Shown: in pieces, positions 24,077 to 34,699 of the stretch
Layout of the letters: every line of letters starts with the position of its first letter
Position numbering within the stretch: position 1 is the stretch's first letter
Assembly: GCA_001939145.1 (NCBI GenBank)
Contig: LSRX01000457.1
Span: 160,274 to 224,273 of the forward strand
Length of the DNA stretch: 64,000 nucleotides
From: Symbiodinium microadriaticum
Lineage: Eukaryota > Sar > Dinophyceae > Suessiales > Symbiodiniaceae
Direction of reading: 5' to 3'
Translations under genes and position numbers: made by a program
The notes under the pieces: model-generated
What the model was told of the DNA's origin: nothing
Seen by the model: only the letters and a program-made list of their open reading frames with translations
Database searches by the model: none

Positions 24077-24489
24077 CTGGCAGGGTGGTGGGCCTGGTGG
24101 GCGCTAAGCCGCCTGGCTGGCCGCTTCTTGGCTAAGCCCTCGAATGAACGAACCTACACACAACCAACCCAAGTCAAGTTTACAGCAGGTCTGGTGACGG
24201 CCCACAGTCAATCGGTCACGAACGCCTGATCTGGCTCTCTGCAACGACAAGGACTGCGACAGGGGCTTAGGACATCAGCAAAGCTCCATACTGTAAGCGT
24301 CTGTCCTCGGAGGGCTTCTTGCCTGAGCACCGACATAATGGCATGATCAGGCAATCAAGTTAATCAGAGCTACACAGAGACAACACAAGATTCACTGGAA
24401 GCATTGGACTTGCTCTTGGTCGGTACTATCAACTCCTGTCTCCCTCTTGGCAGTTCATCTCCGCATCGTCTGACTCAGATCACAACAGA

Positions 24490-24950
24490 CCCAACATCAC
24501 CCAGCTGAACTTGCCAGCCTTGGTGCTAATCTCCTCCTTCAAGTCTGCGATGTACAGCGCCAGGTGATGCAATTCAAAAGCCAAGGCCGCATTCCGGTAA
24601 TGCTGTCGAAGCATTTCCTTCAGATCGTGGATCTTCTCTCTCTCCTTTTCGCAGTTCTTGCTGCTACCGTCCATGATCAGTAGGAGCTGGACGACAACAG
24701 TGTTCTCCGTAGTCTTGAAAGTCTGTAGCAATACATCCATGGATTGCACCACCCTGGTCTGCCACTTGCCAAACCAGCCGTCGCCCTCAATATCCTCCAT
24801 GAAATCACCCTTTATTCCAAAGGCTGTTGTGATGTGCAGCTCGGTGCAAATGGCCTCGACACGATTGTACTCCTCTGAGGGGCAGGAGGCACATATGCGA
24901 ATGACTTGGTCATTCTGCAGATTGTCACCGCCATGCCGCTTCGTCATCAT
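24490..24950 (-). CDS. Copy A: first visible exon, TIR-like domain
   Basis: Start ATGs at 24950 or 24947 align with the start of copy B (34648). The domain begins IRICASCPSEEYNRVEAICT, followed by GDFMEDIEGDGWFGKW, QSMDVLLQ and MDGSSKNCEKEREKI. These lie in the order of TIR motifs: a first strand ending in a serine, an aspartate-rich BB-loop region, a hydrophobic strand, and an 'S..C..E' helix that in TIR NADases holds the catalytic glutamate. TIR domains signal by NAD cleavage or assembly. The match is by eye and remote; another flavodoxin-like fold is possible. The 3' border, near the shared EE(I/L), is not fixed. Confidence 0.6.
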
Positions 24951-25650
24951 ATCATGGTTGGCGAAAGTCAACAATTACAAGACCTGGCCAGACATCTTTG
25001 GTGAGATGCATTTTGTCTCAAAGCAATGATGGAAGAGATCATGCATGTACTGTACCGGGGTCTCGTCAAACCATAATCAAGCGGACGGCTGCAACGAGCG
25101 ACAAGCACAAGTAGGTCTTCCAACGTGTACAAGTTTGCGGCTTGCTCAAGTCGCACGACGCGATCACACCTTACCGGCCTTCGGCTACCTGGTCGCTGTC
25201 TGACCTGCCGCTTGCAGTGACAAGCACAGGCTCAGCAACGAGACATACTGCAGCGTTTGAGAGAGAACCGCTGGCGGAGAAGTGCTCAGAATTTCCGGCC
25301 ATGCAAGTGAAAGGCGACTGCTGTTCTTCCATTCAACTACCAGCCTTCTGTTAGCCGCCCGTTCTATCTGGTATTAGCGACACTCTTGCATGGATCGTTA
25401 ACTCTTACATACCATTGGTAGTACCATATTGGTTGTACCATGCACTTGGTCATAATGCTGCTTCAGGCCCACCCTTGCAACTTCTGCCAGCTAACAGTTA
25501 AGCCTCCCATGCCAGCGCCGCTCGGCAGAATACGCGAGGGCCTTATCAACTTGAAGCCTGCTGAAGCTTTCGTGAGGGCTCCGAGACGCCCCGATTTCGA
25601 CGCCTGCAGATCGCCCCATGCCCTGCCACCATCAGCCGGCATCCTGCAAA

Positions 25651-26260
25651 GTTCAAAAGCCCTCAAAGCCCCCCAAAAGCAAGCTACCTGAGTGGGGGGG
25701 AGCTCCCGGGCCAGTTTTTCTTGGGGTCTTGGTCCTGGTCTAAGGCGAAGCTACCACCACAGCTCCGTTACCTGTCTCTCGGTTGCTTCGGCCCCCTCCC
25801 ACCGACAGCAAGAATCACGGAGAGCCGACCTGAGCGCACGGCTTCCCGACCTCAGAGACCTTAGAGATTTTTCTCGCGGAGAAGGGGGTTCGATGCTGCG
25901 AATCGGGGAGAGTCCTCTGAGTCCGATCGCTTTTGCCAACTTCAAAGGCCCAAATTCAAACCTCTAGAGTCTAGAGCTCAAGCCCTGAACTGGGAAGCCC
26001 TAGGAGCCCCAAAGTTCAAAAGCCCTCAAAGCCCCCCTTTAAAGGAAGCTACCTGTGTGGGGGGAAGCTCACTGTCTCTCGGTTGCTTCGGCCCGCTCCC
26101 ACCGACAGCAAGAATCACGGAGCCGACCTGAGCTCACAGCTTACAGCTTCCCCCAACCTCGGAGACCTCAGACATTTTCTCGGGGAGAAAAGGTTCGATG
26201 CTGCGAATCGGGGGAGCCCTCGGGTCTTCCCCGGCCCTCCTTTTGGAAGCTTCGGGCTTG
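25651..26260. repeat. Local direct duplication (about 300 bp twice)
   Basis: Sequence around AAGTTCAAAAGCCCTCAAAG, then CTGTCTCTCGGTTGCTTCGG, CCGACAGCAAGAATCACGGA and TCGATGCTGCGAATCGGG, occurs at about 25651-25925 and again at about 26012-26215, with small indels. Neither copy has coding support. It lies in the spacer between the two large gene copies. Confidence 0.8.
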
Positions 26261-26406
26261 AGGGTTTTTTAAGGGAGTGAAGATGATACGAGGGCTTTAA
26301 CCGAGGAAGCAGAATGAAGAGTGAACCGGGTAGCCTCCGGCCTGCGGCTTGGCAGTGTGTGTCTGGCCCTTTTGCTGTCAGTGCGTGCCTGATCCTGGGA
26401 TGGGAT

Positions 26407-26838
26407 TCAGGACAAAGCGGTCCGGGCTCCGAGGGCCCCGGCAACTCGAGCCTGCGACCCCTCTGAAGGGGAACATAGCCTCAAGTTGTTCAAGAGGCGC
26501 GAAAGAAGCAGACTTATAGTATGCAGCAACAGCATCATGAGCCATCTGTCCGTCAATATCCGAAAATGCAGAAGCTCCGAATCCACGGAGGTGTAAAGCT
26601 GCACCGACGAATCCTCGACTCCAGAATCCAGCGCCCTGCTTGCGAAGGCAAGAAGCATAAAACGCGCGCGGAAGGAAGAAGCCGCCGAAGATGGTAAACG
26701 CCTCGCAAGTTGGAGCTTCCTATGGGCGCTGGATGCAGCAGCTCGCTTCAGAGAGTAGTCGCCCAGAACCAGTGCGGTCTGAGACCCTGGGTCTCTCAAG
26801 TTGCAGACGTCGAACTCGATCTCCCTATTAGTTGCCAT
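26407..26838 (-). CDS. Candidate small gene or exon, unknown
   Basis: The minus frame begins with an ATG at 26838 (MATNREIEFDVCNLRDPGSQ) and has balanced composition with a basic middle and a hydrophobic segment (WLMMLLLHTISLLLSRLL). It reads better than neighbouring frames, but no family or splice site confirms it. It lies between the duplicated loci, in the same direction. Confidence 0.3.
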   Translation of the reverse strand: MATNREIEFDVCNLRDPGSQTALVLGDYSLKRAAASSAHRKLQLARRLPSSAASSFRARFMLLAFASRALDSGVEDSSVQLYTSVDSELLHFRILTDRWLMMLLLHTISLLLSRLLNNLRLCSPSEGSQARVAGALGARTALS

Positions 26839-27249
26839 CTCAAATCAAACCCATAAGCCCGAAGTCTTCAACCCACAAGCTGCGATCAATGAAAGGCCCA
26901 GGCCCATGCACCCAATGTGATGAGCCCCGAGCCCGACGGGTTCGGATGCAGGCTCCCGGGCCCAAAAAAGGGGGGTGTTGAGCTGTTGCTCTCTATAAGT
27001 TTTGAAGGGCTGGGGGATCTTTTGGCCGGCCCATACGACGGATGCTTACAGCAGGAAGCAACGGCGTTCCAGGCCCCTGGCCACAGGGATAGAGCTCCCT
27101 GCTGGCGAGATGAAGGTGTAGATAAACTGGTGGTTCTGAGGGGGTTTTCTAGCTATTCTAGCTGCTTCTGTTGTCCCTTCTTCCCCAACCTGATCTTGAC
27201 ACTTATAATATACCAGTGTCTGCAAGCACCCCCAGCATACTGATCTGTA

Positions 27250-28075
27250 CATCCTGAGAGTCCGCCACGAAAGCGGGAGCTTCTGAGACCCAGGCTTCCA
27301 GCTCACCGGATCTCTTCGTCTTCAACAGTCGGCAGTGCGCGGTTTCCTTCCCTTGGGGCGGAAACCCACATTACTGTAAACCCAAGAGATGGCTGAACAT
27401 TTATGGCCGAACAAAAAACCAAGAGAAACGCGCGATCTCGCGACTGAAAGTGCTCCGGCTCCCGGGCCCGCGGCTGACGGGCTCATCGGTTGAGGCCATC
27501 ATAAAAAAAAAGAAGGCACCTCCAGGACTGGGCTGCAGCACAAGGAAGCAATCCCGGGGCATTTTTTACGACTTGAGGATACTACTAGGAGAGCTTCATG
27601 AGGACTTATAGACCCTTCCCGGCGCTCTTCCTCAAGAGTTCCTGGAGCTTCTGATATTCCGGTGTCCAGCCGACCGGATGATCAAGAGACATTCTCAGTC
27701 CCAGGCTTTGGGTTTCATATTTCGGGACGCCTTTGGGGTCCAGAGACGAAAATCCCTCGAACTCAGCCTTAGCAAGCCAGGCGATCGGCTTCCGTTGAAG
27801 TATGAATCTCTATGAGAAACACTCGCGGGCAGCAGCTGCGCTTGAAATTCAATGCCCGGCCTGCGGAAGGATCAATCCTTTGTCATCCGCTGTGCATCAA
27901 CAAAGTGAAGGTTCCTCCAAAAGGGCAGCAGATGGCAGCAGCACAACGAAGCAATACGATGCAACTCGACTGCCGTTTTCGCAGAGATGCCCGCTCCGAA
28001 ATCTGTGCGCCCCCCCTAACTCTTCGCCATGCCGAGATCTGCAAGGTAAACTGATTGCAAGGCCTGCAGAGTTTG
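27250..28075. other. Spacer between the duplicated loci, no supported gene
   Basis: Open frames near 27800-28160 occur on both strands but have no motif. I see no repeat or RNA signal that explains this stretch. Confidence 0.4.
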
Positions 28076-28237
28076 TCAGCCGGATGCTCAAGCTCTGTGC
28101 GGCGAGGTCCCGCTTCAATCATGAGAGCGGGCGATGAGTCATTGACGGTTTGGTGAGACAAGAGACTTCAAGGAGCTAATTGCCTTTGAGCTCCTCCGCC
28201 TCTGGGTCTTGCATGCCTCCTTCTTTTGCATGTCTGC

Positions 28238-29057
28238 TCAGCGCCCTGGCCGCAGCAGCGCCACCAGCCGCTTCGCGGCCTCCTGCGCCGCCGGCGTCCC
28301 GGACGTCTCCAGCTCGATGGCTACGTTTAAAGCTCCCTCAGCCTTCGCCTCGCTCAGGCCCTGGGGGTGGGCGCACAACTTGAGCAAAAGTTCCGCGGCC
28401 ACCTCCTGCGCTCTGTCGGTGCCAGCGTCGCCCATCACTTTCACCAGGCCACGGACCGTCCCGAAGACTGCGAGGATGGCCGCCACGTTCTCCGCTTTCT
28501 TGGCGAGGTCGTTCAAGAGCCCGACGACGCTGTGCTGATAAAAGGGTCCACAATCCTTTAACAGCCATGACAGTCTGAGGATCCCGCCAGCTTCCACAAT
28601 GGCCACGCAGGTGTCCTCGCGGGACGAGAGCGGCCGAAGCGCATGCGCAGCCGCCGCCTGCAGCCACCGCTCGCCGTCGGCCCTCGTTAGCATGCTAATC
28701 AGCGGCTCGATCGCTCCCGCGGATGCGATGGAAGCCCGGTTGGCCTCGGCGATGTCGGTGGCCTCCGGCATGGGGATGAACTCGGACTCGACGATGATCC
28801 AATCCGCCATCAAGTAGCCGAGAGTGTCTGCAGCCTGATACTTGGTCCCCTGGGCGAAGCCGCCTGTCGTCAGCCAACTCACCAGCGGAGGGATGGCACC
28901 GGCCTCGGCGATGAGAGCCTTGTTGTCTGCGTTTTTCGCCAGATTCCCAAGCGCCCCTGCAGCCACGTCTATACTAATGCTGCGCAGCAGCCCCACCAGA
29001 GGAGGGATCGCACCGGCCTCGGCGATGAGAGCCTGGTTGTCTGCGTTTGACGCCAGA
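28238..29057 (-). pseudogene. Copy B: ARM-repeat tail, out of frame with its NTPase
   Basis: About 250 codons encode armadillo repeats (NKALIAEAGAIPPLVSWL, AGAIEPLISML, AGGILRLSWLL and others), ending LVALLRPGR at the same point as copy A. The frame differs from the upstream NTPase frame because of a 7-bp tandem duplication at 29051-29064. Compared with copy A, the array is longer by about one repeat (around EDTCVAIVEAGGILRLSWLL) and clearly diverged. The insert EFIPMPEATDIAEANRASI is kept in both. If the duplication is real, this part is not translated with the NTPase. It could also be an assembly error, or be removed by splicing. Confidence 0.65.
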
Positions 29058-31024
29058 CGCCAGACGCTGAAGCGCCAGTGCGGCCGCTGCCTGGACCTTC
29101 CAATTACTGCTGCTCAGCATCTCCACCAACGCAGGGATGCCAGGGATCGCCCCGGCCGCCGCGATGGCCCGGTTGTCGGAGTCGCCGAAAGCCAGCACAT
29201 CTGCAAGCTTCAATGCCGCCTGGTACTGCGCCTCGACATCGGCACTCCGCAGCTTCTCCACGTGATCCCTCCTGAACTGGTCGGCCTCAGCTTGCAGCTT
29301 GGCAGCTCTCAAGGGGTCGAAGGCCGGCTTCCTGGGACCCGAGACCTCGTTGCTCCTCGTGTCCCAAACGTTGGACACCTGCTGCGGCACCTTCTCCAGG
29401 ACTTTCTTGGTCTTCCGGGTGCGCTCTGGCCGAGACGGCGTCGGCTTCGGTTGCTGTGGCTTCTCAGAAGCGGCTTCCTGCTTTGCAGGCTTCTGCTGCT
29501 TTGCATCCGCAGCGGCTGCCTGCCAAACCTTGGCTGCGGCATGGGACTGGTGCTTCGATGCGGCCTCCTCCTCGGGCTGCCCGTTGTCTTCGTAGCGCAC
29601 GTTGCTCAGAAAGTCGAACCATCCGTTCTCGATCTCCTCGTTGACGACGACGGCGAGCAGCTGAGCCCTTGTGAGGCCCTTGTAGAGGTCCGCCCGTGTC
29701 ACGAGATCACGGGCCTCACCCTGAATCGGCGCATCCAGGCCCACGCAAATCACTATGAGATGCTCCAGTCCATCCACCCTATCGATGGTGTCAAGGACGA
29801 TCTCTTCCTGCCGGTGCCCCTGCTGCTCCCCAGCGCTCGGCCTGTCCGCACTGCGAAGCCACTCCGGCAGCGAGCGCAAGGACTCCTCCTGCTTGACGAA
29901 TCCGAACTTTCGGTGCGGGAGTTCCTCGCGCAACAACGGGCTCAATGCCCTCTTCAGCTTCGTCAGGAACTGACCATCTGGAACGAAGAGCGCAAGCCTC
30001 TTGTGCAAGCTCACACCCGAATACACGTTGTCGACATGCAGGATGGCATCCATCACACGACGGGCGTAGTGCTGCATCCGCTCACCTTCGACCTTCGAAG
30101 CCTGAAAGATGTAGGACTTCACAGGCGGGCCGTCGGTGCCCGCGGGCACGGCAGCTTCGGCGTTGACTTGGAACGAGGCAGCCCCCAGGACGATTTGCTT
30201 CGTGCTCCGGACCACTTCTGTCAGCTGCACCTCCTCCATCTCTGGAAACGTGGCTGTCACGGCCGAAGACTGGGCGTTGTCCGACAGCAACAGCCTTTTG
30301 CTGCAATGCAGATCGTCAATGATGCCGCGGTCGACCCCGTCCTGATACATGTTGTGGCTCTCGTCAATGACAAGGAGATCGAACTTGTCATTCTCGTCGT
30401 GGGTCATGATTACTGCTTCGAACTCGATGTGCCCGTCTTGCAGCACGGGCATACGAAGCCGGAGGAGCTTCTTATATGGCTCGAAAAGAACAACCAACGC
30501 AGAAAGGAGAACCAAATCCTTCTTCCGAGACCGGATGCGTACGGCCAGCCACTGGACGAAGTGGTAGATCAGCTCGACGGTAACGGCTACATAGAGGACG
30601 CGAGGAGCACGACCGTCAGGACCCGGACTCAACGTTTCGATCACTCGCTCCACAGCCACGAAGGTCTTCCCGGCACCGGCAGGAGCAGACAAGTGTACCA
30701 TGTCCAAGCCTCTCATGGCACTAAGACGCTCTCTCTGGTGACACGTCAGCTTGTCGAGCGCTCGGAGGCTGGTGTCGTACATCTCCAGAAAGTGGGATTT
30801 GCTGACTTCCACCTCCCAGCGGGGATCTGCCAGGTGCGCGTTGATGCTTTGCTCGAGGTCGCCATTGAGGACTCGGTTTCTGAGTTTGTGCAGGGTACCG
30901 ATGGACTTGATGCGCAGCTTGGCTCTCAGGGCCACAAGATCTGGGCGAAGCCGATGGGTGCCGATGTCGAGGACGTCAACGTGCGGAAGGCACTCCATGA
31001 GGATCCCGCGCAGCTTCACATCAC
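28974..31024 (-). CDS. Copy B: SF1 helicase-type NTPase, ARM part truncated by frameshift
   Basis: The exon starts after acceptor GCTGAG (31025). Splicing over a 78-bp GC-AG intron gives RHLRS-DVKLRGIL, as in copy A. Walker A APAGAGKT, Walker B LLVIDES, SDNAQSS, VVRSTKQ, IDRVDGLEHLIVI and LYKGLTRAQ are all intact, so the NTPase could be active. The Q-rich linker is shorter than in copy A (AKQQKPAKQ instead of seven glutamines). After the first ARM repeats, the duplication at 29051-29064 shifts the frame, and it ends in a basic nonsense tail at 28974. Confidence 0.8.
29051..29064. repeat. 7-bp tandem duplication causing the copy B frameshift
   Basis: CGCCAGA occurs twice in a row. Treating it as a single unit would leave the ARM-repeat frame continuous from the NTPase to LLRPGR, as in copy A. 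No intron is needed there in copy A. Confidence 0.8.
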
Positions 31025-31102
31025 CTCAGCTCGCACACAAGAGTATACCAATTGCTTTCCTCTGGGGACCTGTGGCTTCACACGCGTACTGTCTCCGAGA
31101 GC

Positions 31103-31546
31103 TCCTGAGGTGCCGACTGACATGATCCAGCATGGCCTTCATGGTCGCAGCAGTGCTGCAAACGCAAAAGGCATTGAAGGTCTGCTTGGTGAGCTGACAT
31201 CGCAAAGTCCATCGCACCACGGTGTCATCGGAACCGTCCCCCTGCTCGATGTCCACAACATCCTGCTTCTCGACGGTTCCTCTCCGCCAGGACTTCGTCT
31301 CCTCGCACCAGGCGTCGACCAAAACCCCGCGTGGAAACTGATCCTCCAGCACATCGAAGACGTCCACCTCTTCGTAACTCCAGCCCATCTCCTTGGCCTT
31401 TGCCATCTCCATCTCCTGGGTCGCGCCCAGCTGCCCGGGAGGGAGAGCCACCTTCAAGCGCTGACCGTACTCGAGAGCTGCTTGAACCTTCTCGAGCCAC
31501 TTGCTCTGCTCTCCGCCACCGGGATCTGGCTCCAGCTTGTGATCAC
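31103..31546 (-). CDS. Copy B: exon with possible SH3/Tudor-like barrel
   Basis: Counterpart of 21610-22053 with the same acceptor (CACCTAAGCC on the plus strand) and the same GC donor. It reads LVDAWCEETKSWRRGTVEKQ where copy A has LVDAWCEATKSWRRGTVEKQ. Length and frame are unchanged, so this exon is intact. Confidence 0.7.
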
Positions 31547-32069
31547 CTAAGCCGCGTGAGCGGGCACTGATGATAATGTGGGCCCGAAGTTTTTGTGAGG
31601 GACGAGCTCCTGTACCAAAGCTACTTGGGTGATAAAAGTGGGAAACGGACGAAGACGGCCGACTGTCTCTGCGATGAACACATGATTTGAGGAAATGCTG
31701 TCAGGTTCAGGCTGCCTGGCAACTTGGCATGTGGAACAGGAAGCTAGGAGCTACGAGTAGCATAAACACTCCCGTCTCGTTGGAAAGCAAGAAGGTAGGC
31801 CGCAGCAGGAAAGAAAGGAACGAGTTGAGAGACTCAGCAGATGAAAGCTCAGCGATGTTGAGACAATACTGCTCTCCGCAAGAGTTTGGATGCAGGCTCA
31901 CAATGCGATTTCAGCTATTTGAGCATTCAGCTTTGACCTCAGTCAATCTCAGCGGATCGCAAGTTCGAGATGTTTCTTGGGCCCTTTGCCTCAATCGTAG
32001 ATCTTTTTGTGGGCTATAGATGTGCTAACCTAGATCTGGCGATATCTGCGAAACTCCTGTGCCGACGAA

Positions 32070-32323
32070 GGCTTGGGACAACAAGCCGCCTGGCATCCGA
32101 GGCCAGGACCATTGTCCTCGTCGGCTTGGAAGATGCAGGCCACGGACTCTGTTGGCGACTCGCAGGTCAACATATCCCAGCAGGCTGCGTACTTCGCAGG
32201 GAAAGAGATCCAGCAAGTCGTCGCCCCAGGAACGATGCGCCCCTCGAAGCTGACTTTCGTCGGGAGGCCGCGGCCAGGTCGACCCTTCGGCAACAAGTAG
32301 ATCATCTCCTCGGGGCGCAGTTC
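32070..32323 (-). CDS. Copy B: conserved exon, apparently identical to copy A
   Basis: It starts after CTCGCAG with ELRPEEMIYLLPKGRPGRG. I found no difference from 22560-22813 when reading the two side by side, and the identity runs a few bases into both flanks. Confidence 0.6.
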
Positions 32324-32544
32324 CTGCGAGCAAGCACAGCATCAGCTCAGGAGCTTACTTCACGATTCCATGCTGGTGTGGAGCAGCTTCCTCGAACCTG
32401 GAGTCCCCGCAATGCACCAAACAGCATCTCAAGTTAAGTCGAGAAAGCTGAAAATGAACATCGTGCCGGTGATGATGCCCATGACGGTTGCCAGTCATGC
32501 TTTTGGTGATTTTCGCATGATGATGAAAATAAAACTGCTCCCCT

Positions 32545-32578
<34 letters not shown>

Positions 32579-32580
32579 TG
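32545..32580. repeat. (GAT)n microsatellite
   Basis: About ten GAT triplets in the copy B intron between exons 4 and 3, absent from copy A. Confidence 0.85.
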
Positions 32581-33149
32581 CCCATGTCGGTTGTCCTCTG
32601 TTGTCTCTGATCTAGAACCCAACATCTTGAGCAGCAACACTCTCACCTGCTGCTTCCAAATATTTCGCCTCAAGCATTCTCCCTACCCGCCTCGTGAGCA
32701 TTGCCGTCCTGATCTTTGTCCTGCAGACTGAAGGTTGCATGAAGGTTGCATGTTTCGCTATGGCAGACCACAGGCAGCCAAACAACAAACAGTTTGCGGC
32801 TCCATCGGAGTAATTTCCAGCGTGATACGGGCTGGGCCCGGACAGGCAGTGTGTGACATGCCCAAAAACCGCCCGTGTTCCACATTCACACAGCCAGCTT
32901 GACAAGGGTTCATGACAGAGCGCGCGGCAGCAACCGCGAGGACAGTGCAAAAAGCAACTTTCCCTGGTGGCTTGACACATTTACCTTTTTTTGATGAGGT
33001 GTCAAGAAGCGAGAAACGGACGGAGGAAATGGAGGAGGAGTCTGCCTTCTAGTCAAAGCGAGCTGGCATCATTCAGGCGTGGTTCTTGAACCCACGAGTC
33101 CGGGCGAACTGGCTAGAAAAAGGAAACCAACGATTACGAATGCTCACGC

Positions 33150-33640
33150 TCACATTGAAACTTGCCGCTCTGCCTCCTCATGCAGTTTGGCCTCCACTTC
33201 TTGAAGGAGTTTCTCTTCCAACTCCGCCTTCTTCGCCTCCTTGAAGATGCCCTGCAGCTCTGTCAACCTCTGGGAAGCATCCAAAATGTCGGAGACACTG
33301 TACCATCGCTTGAAGAGTTGGAAACGGGTCTTCCCTTGCTCATTCCACTCCGTCAGGCCGATGGCCTGCTCTTTGGTCTCTGCGAGCTCCGGCAGACACT
33401 TCGCCAGTGTCGGCTCGGATGTCAAATCCACTTTCTGGTCCACGGCCCACCTCACCAGCAAACTCTGTGGGTCGAACCTGACGGGAATCTTCCATCGGGT
33501 GAGAATGGGCTGCAGGTGCTCTGAAGCTTTTCTGCAGCAGGCGAGCCAGTCCACTCTTTCTCGGAAAGGCCGTTCGCATTGCTCCAGTCGCTCATCTCTA
33601 ATCCCGGCCAAGGCGGATCCAACCATGGCGCCACGATCAG
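33150..33640 (-). CDS. Copy B: conserved exon with coiled-coil-like end
   Basis: Counterpart of 23340-23870: TDRGAMVGSALAGIRDERLE, RWKIPVRFDPQSLLVRWAVD and IGLTEWNEQGKTRFQLFKRW. Its end is longer and highly charged (KKAELEEKLLQEVEAKLHEE), which suggests a coiled coil; copy A has a different end. This exon may therefore differ in length between the two proteins. Confidence 0.65.
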
Positions 33641-33769
33641 TCAAGGACGGCGACGGTGGTCCGGATGCCTGTGCCTGCGACTTGCAAAACGCACGAGGAT
33701 CAAAGCATCTGATGACATCGACCGTGACCGATTACAACGAAGTAGCCCCGCCAACAACATCTTGCAGCT

Positions 33770-33875
33770 CAGGGTCCAAAGCAAGGGACTTCAGGTGGAA
33801 GGACCAGGCAGGGACGTGCAGACCCTCGCTGAAGCCTGTGCCTAGGAACTTCTCGTAGGCATCCTGAACGGTCTC
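33770..33875 (-). CDS. Copy B: small conserved exon
   Basis: After acceptor GTGACAG it reads ETVQDAYEKFLGTG, then SEGLHVPAWSFHLKSLAL, matching the small exon at 23968-24076 residue by residue apart from conservative changes. The donor is not fixed. Confidence 0.7.
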
Positions 33876-34199
33876 CTGTCACGGTGATGGGATCAAAACT
33901 TGTGCCTGAATCAAGAAGGGCTTTGGACAGTGTAAGGACCTGATCTGCTTCGTTCTGAGTCTGGGGTCCTATTTCGGGCATCCTTATCACTCCCCAGCAT
34001 CTGTCCTTTGCCGGATTGGTACCTGGGCATCGATCGCTGGGTCGCTGGGCGACGGGCGGGCATGAGTCATTGGATACTATCAGAAGCATTGCAAGGAGTC
34101 TACAGAGGTCTTAACACTGAGAGTGCTCCACCGCCTTTTGTCTGACTCGTATACCGTATCATCACAGACATGCGAGACTCAGATCAATACGGCCACCCA

Positions 34200-34648
34200 A
34201 CAAATGCAGCCCAAATTCGAATCAACTCCTCTGTCAACTCGTCTATGCTCAGTGGCTGGCCATGCACTTCGAACTTTGACAAGGTTTCCCATCGCTCCTG
34301 TTTCAGAATGGTCTTGAGATCCTCGATCTTTTCTCGCTCCTTTGCACAGTGTGGACTGGTACCATCAGTGATCATCAAGAGGTGGAGGGAGACGAAGACC
34401 GTCTTCTGTGCATAAGGCTGCAGCAAAAGATCCAGGGATTGCAAGACTCGGTTCTGCCACTTTCCGAACCAACCTTCGCCATCCGTATCTTCCATAAAAT
34501 CTCCCTTTCTACCAAAGGCCCTTCCGATCTGGAGCTCGCTGCAAATGGCCTGCACCCGATTGTACTCCTCTGAAGGGCAGGAGGCGCAAATGCGGATCTC
34601 TGCATTCTCTGTCTGCTCGGGTTCGGCCCCATCGCGCTGCCGCTTCAT
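34200..34648 (-). CDS. Copy B: first visible exon, TIR-like domain
   Basis: An ATG at 34648 opens MKRQRDGAEPEQTENAEIR, then ICASCPSEEYNRVQAICSEL, GDFMEDTDGEGWFGKW, QSLDLLLQ and TDGTSPHCAKEREKI. All TIR-like positions described for copy A are kept, including the 'S..C..E' helix. The two copies differ at perhaps a third of residues, with the motif positions conserved. No promoter or leader sequence was recognised upstream. Confidence 0.6.
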
Positions 34649-34699
34649 CCGCTCAACGTGCTTGTCAATAAGTTAGATTGCAGAGTCAAATTACTATTG

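Larger units (their letters stand above)
18675..24990. repeat. Segmental duplication, copy A (about 6.3 kb)
   Basis: From about 18675 to the first exon near 24950, this matches 28078-34650 in order and orientation. Matching parts include the 3' flank (the GAGCGGGCGATGAGTCATTG word is in both), the NTPase-ARM exon, the exons above it, parts of the introns and the TIR-like exon. Introns between exons 3 and 4 have diverged or been replaced. The copies are about 9.4 kb apart in direct orientation, with a unique spacer between. Confidence 0.9.
28078..34650. repeat. Segmental duplication, copy B (about 6.6 kb)
   Basis: Direct-oriented paralogue of 18675-24990. The NTPase part is highly similar, the ARM part much less so, and the stretch 32069-32334 is apparently identical to 22560-22824. 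Unique sequence, including a GAT microsatellite, fills the intron at 32.34-33.13 kb. Confidence 0.9.

Noticed and set aside
28842-31550. Very long plus-strand open frame (902 codons)
   Set aside because: Antisense of copy B, open because of G/C-rich codon bias; same reasoning as for copy A.
33070-33125. tRNA-like segment around GTGGTTCTTGAACCCACGAG
   Set aside because: A local hairpin only; no acceptor stem, D-arm or T-loop consensus could be placed.
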